Under the pieces are notes generated by a model that saw only the letters and a program-made list of their open reading frames with translations, did no database searches and was not told the DNA's origin. Below, piece by piece: positions 1 to 8,342 of a DNA stretch of 25,185 nt (positions are counted from its first letter, which is position 1; each line of letters opens with the position of its first letter). Source of the stretch: Mnemiopsis leidyi (Eukaryota; Ctenophora; Tentaculata; Lobata; Bolinopsidae); assembly GCA_000226015.1 (NCBI GenBank), contig JH153208.1, positions 153,761 through 178,945 of the forward strand, read 5' to 3'. The position numbers and the translations under genes are program-made.

Positions 1-5
1 TCCTC

Positions 6-570
6 GCGTTAGAACGTTAGACGGATATCATCTACGTCAAATTGTAGGTTGATACCTACTGTCTTGTCTCACGTTGTGACCCTTCGCGCGGCGCGCGCCG
101 GAGGCTGCCGCTTGGCTATGCAAATTGTAGCAACTATTGTCGCGGCCATCAGGCGCTCTCATCTAGACGCGCATCTAAACGCGCATCGCCCGTTAAGCAT
201 TGCACAGAAACTCTCAGTCGAGTCAAGTTGGACCAATCATATAGCCACGTTATGGGCGCGGGCCTCCTTAGAAGGAAACTTTATTTATTATACATATCTT
301 GCCATTTGGGCCCATAAACGCGCAATTGTGTTTGTTGAAACTTTGCGCGTGCGCGTGCAAATTTTCAAACATGGCTGAGCTGCATCGAACGGCTAAATTA
401 ACTCGCGCGTTTGCATTTACACGTGCCGATGCAGAACAATAATAATATAACTATAAACGAAAATACGTCTGGTACGAGGTTGCTTTTTTTCATTCAATTC
501 CGCGCCGCATTCCGCAAAGTTCAATGACATCAGACATTGACAAGATTATATCCGTCTAACGTTCTAACGC
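6..570. mobile_element. MITE-like element with 23-bp terminal inverted repeats
   Basis: Positions 6-28 and 548-570 are exact reverse complements over 23 bases (left end GCGTTAGAACGTTAGACGGA). A weaker match continues inward to about position 41. That arrangement is what a short non-autonomous cut-and-paste DNA transposon of about 565 bp looks like. The interior holds no credible transposase reading frame; the 109-codon open frame at 49-378 has no recognisable domain. The interior is unusually CpG-rich (CGCG words around 88-100, 315-360 and 400). I see no target-site duplication: the five bases left (TCCTC) and right (TGCGT) differ, and the left flank is cut short by the window edge. The superfamily cannot be assigned. 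Confidence 0.6.
200..280 (+). repeat. Dispersed repeat, copy 1 of an ~80-bp block
   Basis: This block, from TTGCACAGAAACTCTCAGTC to the CCTTAGAAGGAAACT end, recurs in the same orientation at 764-840 with small indels. It contains the words AGTTGGACCAATCATAT and CACGTTATGGGC. It lies inside the inverted-repeat element, while the second copy lies outside it, so the locus is a composite of related repeats. Confidence 0.75.
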
Positions 571-694
571 TGCGTGAGTCGGGTATCACCGCGTGAGTCG
601 GGTATCATGTATCACCGCGACAACAATGGCAATAATCGACGGCATGATACGCGGGAAATTTAGCGGTCGCCTGACACAATTAAATCGGCCGCAA
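316..694 (+). repeat. Dispersed repeat family, interrupted copy
   Basis: Two stretches, about 316-520 and 620-694, match one continuous stretch at 11145-11400. Shared words include AAACTTTGCGCGTGC, AACACGTGC-like sequence, GCAGAACAAT, ACGTCTGGT, and at the far end GCGGTCGCCTGACACAAT followed by CGGCCGCAA. The intervening ~95 bases contain the right inverted repeat of the 6-570 element and a 19-bp tandem duplication. They are missing from the other copy, so this copy carries an insertion or the other a deletion. Confidence 0.7.
572..609 (+). repeat. 19-bp tandem duplication
   Basis: GCGTGAGTCGGGTATCACC at 572-590 is followed directly by GCGTGAGTCGGGTATCATG at 591-609, with 17 of 19 bases identical. 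It abuts the right inverted repeat of the 6-570 element, as expected for sequence disturbed by insertion or excision. Confidence 0.8.
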
Positions 695-763
695 TTTTTG
701 TTACATTTGTCTTTTCTACCACTGATGGCCTTGCTCCAGAGGCAAGCGCTTTTACTAGGCGCC

Positions 764-840
764 TTGCACAGAAACTCTCAGTCAAGTTGGACCAATCATA
801 TTGCATATAGTCACGTTATGGGCTTCCTTAGAAGGAAACT
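764..840 (+). repeat. Dispersed repeat, copy 2 of the ~80-bp block
   Basis: This is the direct-repeat partner of 200-280. It shares the CAGAAACTCTCAGT, AAGTTGGACCAATCATAT, CACGTTATGGGC and TCCTTAGAAGGAAACT words. It carries a 10-base-scale insertion (TGCATATAGT region) and lacks the GCGCGGGCC bases of copy 1. No coding function is seen. Confidence 0.75.
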
Positions 841-849
841 CCACATAGA

Positions 850-1620
850 ACTCTTGAAAACAACTTTGATGGCCATGCGTGGTTTTAGGAAAAGTAAGGT
901 TACAGCTATAGCCGAATTGGACTTAAATGTTAAACCTTTTACAGTTTTATGCAAATTAGTGTTTTTTCTTATTCTAATTCTTTTTAATGGTATATAAATA
1001 TTTTTATGTGGGGTCATTTGTAAATTCAAGGTGATATTGTCTATTTTGATTTTTTTCACATTAAAAATTCTCTTTTACTGAAAATCCTCTTTAACTGAAC
1101 TATGTTAATTTTTACAAAAAGGTGTGACCCTCAATCACGGTTTCCCCTTCGCCAGCTACTGCATACTGTAGTACCATGGACTGAAATATGGCTGAAGGCC
1201 ACTTAACTGGTTTCAGCTTTTTGTAATGATTAAGTCCCATCTTGCATGTAATAGCTCATTCCGAGTCTTACAATTGATTTTATACAGATTAATGAGATTT
1301 GCACTTGTTCATTAGCAAAACAAAATTCTATGTTCATAATCATAAAGTTATTAACAGAAGCAATTGTTAATAGAATTAAAGGTTTTCGTTTTCAAACAAA
1401 GGTTTTCACAGATGTACCGAAATGGAATTTCAATTTACTCAAAGAGCAACTAAAAACAGCCATAGGCACAATTTTTCAATAAAATGCATTCAAATAATGA
1501 TGGTACAAAACAAACGGCAAGATACGGTAAAAAATATTGCAGTATATTATTCAATATTCTCCATTCATCTAAGTAATAACTAAAACGGAAATTTTGTTGG
1601 CATTCCTTGAGAATGAACTA
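850..1620. other. Non-coding flank with no recognisable gene
   Basis: The stretch is AT-rich with short open frames on both strands and no domain-like translation. It lies downstream of the CXorf65-like gene (minus strand), so its right part should hold that gene's 3' untranslated region. I did not find a clean minus-strand AATAAA close to the stop codon. Confidence 0.5.
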
Positions 1621-4431
1621 TCATTTCCTATTTTTCTTGCTTTTTTCTCCCGAGCTTGAAGATCTCTCTTTTTTGCTAGAAGGTTCTCCTGATGAGGTCG
1701 ACCTGATAACCAGAAAGGTAAATATTGATTTCCACCTTGATGGATTGTTTGTTTGACTTTTATTCAATAGCTGGACAGTTTTAATAAATGATTGGATGTT
1801 TTGCTTGATGGACTTTGTCTGCTTTAGATCTGCTGCAAAATGCAAAAAAGTACGCCTAGGCAGACAGTGGCAGCTGCAGGCAGTTTAAAGCAGATCCACC
1901 AATTTTTAATCTGCCAAGGTCCGCCAAGTTAACCTGAGCTGGCACGGACATGACTCAAAAAATTCCTTTCCAAGTCTGCCTTTGTCCCGGCCTTCCTGCC
2001 TACAAAAACTTTAGTTAAATTCAAGTTATGTCACCAAAACACCGACTTTATTAGCAGCCGACATCGTTGGCTCTTACCCTGACAATAACTTATCTATTAC
2101 CCTAAAAACCCTGTAAAAGGCAGGGAGCGAGGGTTATGCCTTAATGTTAAGTGATTGTTCAAAATTTTCTCTGAGCAGACACGGACAAGGGACAAAAGTT
2201 TTCAATCGGTAATCACGTTACAATGTTTAACATCGTAATCATTTTAAAATACTAGGAAATTAATTGGACAATTCAGGAGATAATCATATTTCATGAATAT
2301 TTTGGTTAAAAATAATTTCGTTTAGCTGAAGCAATTAATAATTTGGTATTGGAAGGTTCAAACCTGAATGTTGGTTTAAGGTTTTTGGCCGATTTATATC
2401 AATGATTCCCGCCAAAACTCCTGGCATAAATTTAAAATCAGTTGGGACTGGAATGGAATAGCTCCCCTGGTGCGGGGAATTCACTGTGCTGGGAACCCCG
2501 TTTGTTTACTTGTTAGGGTTACCATATCCCTAACCTGCTAACCATAACTCCTATCCTAACCCTGACCATAATGTCTGCCATCTCTTTTAACCGAAAAAAG
2601 TTTAGTTGATGGAAGCATTCTGTGACGCTTTTACTAATTGCCTCATCTCAAATATTTTTAATTGTTATCAGATCGGATCCATAGCTTAGCAGACTCTTGC
2701 AGACTTGGAGGACATTTTAACAGATCCGCCCGAGTCAGAGAGTCCCACTATAACTGCTAGGTAGACTTTTTAGCCTAACCAATTAGAGCTGCAACAGATC
2801 TGCTGTAGACAAAGTCAATGGTTAAGTATATACTATATAAGCCAGCAGCATGCACTGTCCTGCAGTGGGGTTTCCTTGCTTCAGAATCTGCATTTTTAAA
2901 ATTTTAAAATTTCTAATCGTGAACCCAGCCAATTGTAATTTGTTTAAGTATCTATATTCGATTATCTGGTCTACGGCTTCTGACCCTTATGAGCATCATA
3001 AATGATGCCATTTATTAAACTATATCATATAAATTGATTGCACTGCAAATAAGATTAACCCTTTGTTTCATTATAGTCCCAAATAATGGCATCATGTCCA
3101 CATGATATTATCATTGTGAACATAACAGACAACAGTCTACTCACCGATTGATAGATTTTCTTGATGCACTTGGCGGCTTTTGTTTTTTATCATGAGCAGC
3201 AGCCATTACCAATTTGGTGGCTAGTCGTAGACGATTCAGTTTTCTAGAACTGCTTCTTTGGCCGGCTCCTTCCACCCAATTTGGAATGTCTAAATTGTCT
3301 GAATGTTTAGTAGTTACCTTCAGCTCGGAAAGGCTGACAAATTGACTGAGTTTCTTAATTTGTAGAATCAAGCTTTTCAATTGCATGAATCAATCACTTT
3401 TCAAATTGTAAAAAATTCGTGACCTTCCCTAAAGGTGTCGCTCATAAATACTTTGATCAATTCTCATTAGTCAAACCTAGCAGTATTGGATAAGTGAGAC
3501 AAGCCTTCTCCAGCAGTGGAATGTGCTGAACCCTGCCGCTCTCGTCTTCTGAAAAATTGAAATAATAATATACATGTACTATTTTTTTATAGTCTTTAAC
3601 GATCCCTACCAAGATTTTCCGAATTTTTCAGTGCCACTGTATTAATATTAGGTAAACGTTCGAGTGTGAATTTTTTTCGAAGCTGGTGTGAAAGTGTATG
3701 CTGTTTGCCAGCATAAAACAGGCAAACTGGACTATGACCCTCCTCAGTATCAGAATGTGCCAATGTTTAATTTGACAGCTCAGAGTTTCAAGAAAATATC
3801 GACTTACGTTCAATTTTCAAAAGAACATATTCTCCCCTGTTGATATCTGATAGATGATGAGAGGCATGTGTGACATCGTACTGAGAGTCCAAAAATGCGA
3901 GATTCTGAAGATTTCCTCTTGTGTCGGTCAAGTCAATAGTGTCTGTAAAATTGTTGTTTTTCATTTTTGGAGACAGCTGTATTTACGTTTATAAGTATCT
4001 ATTTTCTAATGTAATAGATCAGTTGACGATTCTAAAAAATTATGAAAAAATCGTTTAAGAATTGACAGTATTCAAACGATTATAAACTGAGATGCAACGA
4101 TTAAAATGTACATTGAAGTTCCGGACTAAAAAGTGCCGCTAAGTCGCTACGATGCTACACATCTTCACCTGTTGTCTGGCAGCAGGAGCTGCATCTCTCC
4201 TTGATGTTGTCTAAGAGGTTCCGAATATTACACTCTGGGTTGCAAACTAGCTCCTGATTTTCTGAAAAGTATATCAAGACTTAAATAAAATGCGTAAAAC
4301 TCATTCCGTTATGAAATTCTCGTCATTTACTGGAAGTATAAAATTATTATACATACATGCATATTATAATCAATTGTTATAGTCATTAAAAGATAAATGC
4401 ATTCACCTCCAAAATACACTGTAATGAACAT
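1621..4431 (-). CDS. CXorf65: CXorf65-like protein, six coding exons, 186 aa
   Basis: Coding exons on the minus strand are 4431-4407, 4261-4169, 3942-3808, 3548-3477, 3298-3145 and 1702-1621. Their sum is 561 nt, with consistent phases and GT-AG junctions throughout. The product starts MFITVYFGENQELVCNP, contains TIDLTDTRGN (about residues 40-49) and YVLLKIEQDESG, and ends in a Ser/Lys-rich basic tail (SSSSGEKSKKNRK). The human family member, as I recall it, begins MFIFIKHGDNQ, has a TDTIDL motif at the same place, a basic tail, and about 183 residues. The N-terminal pattern would suit a ubiquitin-like fold, which is inference. Molecular function is unknown. The fifth exon has two in-frame acceptors nine bases apart (exon start 3298 or 3289), giving or removing three residues. 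The final intron is 1,442 bp and repeat-bearing. Confidence 0.88.
1703..3144 (-). other. Long last intron of the CXorf65-like gene, repeat-bearing
   Basis: The donor is CG|GTGAGT, just below 3145, and the acceptor ends TTATCAG above 1702. Joining them restores a CGG codon. Inside, 1850-2000 and 2670-2820 are rich in GCAGAC, CAGATCC and GATCGGATCC words like those at 24875-25140. Positions 2078-2130 and 2510-2575 carry scattered TAACCCTGAC, CCCTAACC and GTTAGGGTT words resembling decayed telomere-type repeats. No reading frame here looks like protein. Confidence 0.6.
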
Positions 4432-6313
4432 ACAACAATCAACCTGCATGTGAAATTTCTATCAATCTATCATGTAACGATGATGAAGGTATTATATTCT
4501 TTTCCATTATTATATTTTTTCTATTATTACATTCTTTTCTTACGGCATAAGATTTTTACTGAAATTTTAAAAGTGATCTAAATTTTGGATCAGGTTACTG
4601 CAATTACTAGCGAGTGTTTGATACCGTAAAGTCAATTAAATTTTACTCGTAAAAAAAGTTAGTAAAAGTGATTAATTTTTATGCCGAGATACTGTACCTA
4701 TTATAGCTCTATAGGCTTACAAGAACAACAAAACTTGGGTGATTTGATGAGCTTTACTTGACAAGTTGCATATATAATATTCTTATAAACTAATAAACAA
4801 AGAATAATGCTGTCAAAAAATGACTGGAAGAAGAAAGGTACAAAGAGTGGCAGTCAGGACACTAGATATCTTGATAAGCTGATAGAACAAAATAGTAACC
4901 AAGCGGAACGTTGTGTGCAGCATTCAGAAACTGGAAACGGGGGTCACGAACTTAGTACAGTACTCTGATATCGACATTGAAGACAGGCCCCTAACATGAT
5001 ACCATTAATTAGCGTAACGAGATTGATTAGCCTACTCGAGTAGGTATCAGCTCGTGGCACCGTGACAAATACCACAGTGAATCATTCAATCCTCGAATGT
5101 GTGAATATAACACCCGCCTTTTATCTTAAAAAGGTTTGTGTCACCTCATTTTTCTTGTACTCTGCACGAGATTTAAAGATCGATTGCTGACAAAGTAAAG
5201 GTAAATGATTTTTTGCACAGGTGAGAGAGAGTCTAATAAGAAAAAAAAATTTTTTGATGATGATAATACTGAAATTCATTTCACATTAGGCAGAAATGTT
5301 TTGTACAAAATACTAAAATACGAACAATTGAGAAAAACTATCGATCATATATTGTACAATCGTATGAATATAGAATTGCGATCGAACGCGAATAATAGAA
5401 AAAATATGAATGTCGATAAGCATCATCAGCATAAGTAACGTGTTCAAGAAAAGATCCGGCTATCTCGTGCACTCTGAAAACATCATCATCAGCGGACATG
5501 GCACTGTGTTTGCAGACAGTTAAGTGATAACGCGCCAGGTGCCGTTTATGGTAAACGGTGAGAAAACACAATCTGACATGCAGCGAATTGCCTGATAAGA
5601 CATGCCACAAATATTCCTCATAAACGCCGAGTAATTATGGAACACTCCATAATATAAATATTTGGGGTATTTGTTACATCACAAAGATTATTGGTTTGGT
5701 TAGTGATCCGATTATATTTCTGTCACTGACTCACTTAAAAGCTAACTTAGTTTAGGGTTGAAAGAAAAATTGGTTAAAAATCAAAAATTCATCATTTTGC
5801 AAGCTCAGGCGTGATGATGACATCATATCAGACGTTTAAGCTAAACTAGTCGAATCAAGATTCAGGCAAACTTATTTTCATGCGGAATGTACTGCTTCTG
5901 AAAAGTATCTGTTTCACAAGAAAACGTGGCCGGAAAACGGAGTGTAAGGAACCTAGGAATTTGTAGTCGGTAGTCGGTAACAATATAAACCGCTTCGCAT
6001 GATAAACCTTGACGACTTGGAAGAGACGGAGAGACATGGATTTCGTGTGACAAGTAATAAGCAAGAAAAGAAATTGGATAATTTATATAAAAATGGATCC
6101 AAGTAATCCTTGGTAGTCTTTTGCAGAATCTCCATAGCAATTTCTTATATTACGAAGTGGGATGCTTGTTAATGACCATTAATGTACCGGTGGTGACTAC
6201 TGAATACAACAACGTTATTGATACGGAACAAATATAATTTTAAATGATTTGCTATCACGAAGGATTTAAATATGTTAAGGTCCTGAATAAGTCAATCAAA
6301 GTCTAGGTAAACA
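4432..6313. other. Head-to-head intergenic region between CXorf65-like and C2 genes
   Basis: About 1.9 kb separates two divergent start codons, so both promoters and 5' untranslated sequences should lie here. I see no convincing TATA box at either end. The only coding-like material is a tentative two-exon frame at 4807-5438 and a 37-codon frame at 5410-5523. Overlapping minus-strand frames at 5855-6140 have no recognisable features. A small perfect hairpin, CCGTTTA-TGG-TAAACGG, lies near 5543-5559. Confidence 0.5.
4807..5438 (+). CDS. Tentative two-exon small gene, about 117 aa
   Basis: An ATG at 4807 opens a frame with protein-like composition (starts MLSKNDWKKKGTKSG) that stops at 4968 if unspliced, giving 53 residues. 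A weak donor after 4942 (G|GTCACG) is in phase with a good acceptor TTTTTTGCACAG ending at 5220. That second exon runs GERESNKKKKFFDDDNTEI onward to a stop at 5438. The joined product would be lysine- and asparagine-rich, with a helical segment (LYKILKYEQLRKTIDHI) near the middle of the second exon. No family is recognised. The donor is poor and phase agreement alone happens by chance one time in three, so this may not be a gene. Confidence 0.2.
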
Positions 6314-8052
6314 ATGAATAACATGGACGACAGCGACTCTGACCTGGAAGACTCTTTCGAAGAAACGCGGATACCCGACAAAGATGTCCAGGGAGTGGTG
6401 TTGGTGCAACTGTTGGTTCTATCCCAGTTTAACGATGAGAGTTGCAGCATCTACGATCACGTGTACCTTCAGTTAACCTGCGGGAAGTACGTTAAACGTA
6501 CACACGTCCTTCCTTTCTTCCCTCACAAAGAGGTTTCTATTTAAACCCGGCTTTTTTACTTTATTTTCACGCTTTATTTTATCGGCACGCTAACATAACC
6601 ATGTCTATGTGATCGTCGAATTGAAATAATCCAGGCTAAGCATGACATTAATGCTAGCATTCAATCATTCATTCGTAAACATTGTTGACTAGTTAACATA
6701 AATTTAAATTTCCCGTTTGTGAACTCATCTCATTTAGTCGGATTTATCTCATTATAATTGTAATGTACCACTTTTCAGGCATTAGTTGACGCAGTGAAGC
6801 ATTTCCCAGTCAATATTCCAGTCAGCAGAAATGCTCTGAAAAACTTGAATCTTAAAATCGAGATGATCATGTACAAAGCCAACAAAGATAAGACGATAAG
6901 TATCGAAAAAAGACAAATGGGTGTTATGCTATTTCATATCAAGGTAGTCCTAAACTTACCAACTAAACATGATAGGGAACAAAATCCAATGAAAGGAGAC
7001 ACGCTTAACTCCTTAAATTTACAATTTAGAATTTTGTTGTAATAGGCTATACTTAAACTTTGAACTTTTGACCATTATTTTATTCATAATCGTGATTGTA
7101 TAGTTATTAGTTACAGTAAAATCTATTGTATATTAAACGAGGCTGATTGAAAATTATTCAGGACATAATGAGCAGCAGAATAGTGATGGGTGTCCACGAG
7201 TTCAGTAAAGACATGACCTCCATGGCCAAATTGGAGCTCAAGATCTGCTACACATCAGGCATGTTTGGATTTGGGTACTCCCGGCGGATCAACTTCGAAG
7301 CCGAGTCCCTGGATGACGAATTTCCCACCAACATTGAGGACCAACTTCTTCTGTCTCTCTTCCCCCGATACAAACCGCCTCCAGATCGAGTGGACGAAAC
7401 TAAGGGAGGCATCCTGTCCGTCAAGGAAGTCCCCGTCCCGGATGTCCTTCCCATGTTTCATGAACCTGACGATCCGGCCGGAAACAAGTTCCTGTACGAA
7501 TCTCGGTGGAAAAACCATCCCTGTTCGTCTCTCATGAAGGACTGTGCTCGTCTGAGACGATTACGACTGGTCCTTCTATCTTGTGATTCTCATCATCTCC
7601 GAAAGATATTTCTGGAGAAGCTCATCCTAAACAACGAGGAAATGACCTTCGCTGACATCACCAGCTACAAGAGTCAGAAGGAAGAGGACACAGACAACCT
7701 GAATATTCTGATGAAGCAAGCCGAAAAACATGGAAGTATGGAAGAGCCTGGTTTTGTTAGACGTATGTCCAGTGCGGTCAATCCTGCTGACATTCAGAAT
7801 ATGTTGAAGGAAGTAAACAACAAGATGCAGATGACGAGGATGATGTCAGGCGTCGCTGAGGACGCCGATGAATCAGACGACGAAGAATCGGACGATGACG
7901 AGATAGAAATTGTTAGGTCAGCTGACGACGATTCCCGTCGCCCGGCAGAGCCGGAGGGCACCATTAGATCCGCTTTGAAAAACTGGGGAACCCTCAAAAG
8001 GTTCACCTTGCAAAATAAGGTTGTTCCAAGGGATGAACAGGAAGATGATTAA
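6314..8052 (+). CDS. C2-like domain protein, three exons, 424 aa
   Basis: Exons are 6314-6532, 6779-6943 and 7162-8052, all joined in phase 0. Donors are GAG|GTTTCT and AAG|GTAGTC; acceptors end TTTTCAG and TTATTCAG. The start codon follows AACA, a fair initiation context, and opens an acidic leader (MNNMDDSDSDLEDSFEE). Residues about 25-170 alternate in the pattern of a C2 beta-sandwich (GVVLVQLLVLSQ, HVYLQLTCGKYVKR, LNLKIEMIMYKA, MGVMLFHIKDI) and end at FGFGYS (163-168). I recall a similar motif after the C2 domain of sperm-tail C2CD6/CATSPERT proteins, but could not check it. The rest is charged and contains one strongly acidic Asp/Glu/Ser cluster near residues 358-380 and a basic tail. 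Calcium-binding aspartates are not evident. The function is unknown; a ciliary role is a guess from its neighbours. Confidence 0.75.
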
Positions 8053-8298
8053 CATAATAACATGTTCCATTATATTTAATTTTGTTGTTGATTGACTTTG
8101 ATTAATGAATTTAGTTTTTAATATTTAGTCCTAAAATCATGATATTTCATTATCCATTCTGTACGAATCTTCAGTACTTTTGGCTGACTTTGTCAATGTA
8201 ATAGCTGTAAACTTACGTTTCAAGTGTTTTAGAAAGCTCTTCATAATAGCAACGGCATGTAAATTCACGAACCACCCTATTAGCTTATACCAAATATG

Positions 8299-8323
8299 AA
8301 TAAAATGCTAAAAATAAAATAAA
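8299..8323 (+). promoter_or_regulatory. Cluster of three poly(A) signals for the C2-like gene
   Basis: AATAAA occurs at 8299-8304, 8313-8318 and 8318-8323, about 250 bases after the C2-like stop codon. The last ends only 19 bases before the start codon of the next gene on the same strand, so the two transcription units touch or overlap. Confidence 0.6.
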
Positions 8324-8342
8324 TTCTAGCTGAAATTTAATC

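Noticed and set aside
593-997. 134-codon plus frame in repeat DNA
   Set aside because: It spans the tandem duplication and the dispersed repeat block, with no recognisable domain and no transposase motif.
2500-2580. Telomere-like TTAGGG/CCCTAA words
   Set aside because: Only scattered, imperfect words are present, not an array, so an interstitial telomere cannot be supported.
5855-6140. Three overlapping minus-strand frames of 60-92 codons
   Set aside because: No motif, no splice support and mutual overlap in different frames; likely chance.
7248-7537. Overlapping frames on both strands inside the C2-like exon 3
   Set aside because: They are alternative-frame shadows; only the 7162-8052 frame joins in phase to the upstream exons.
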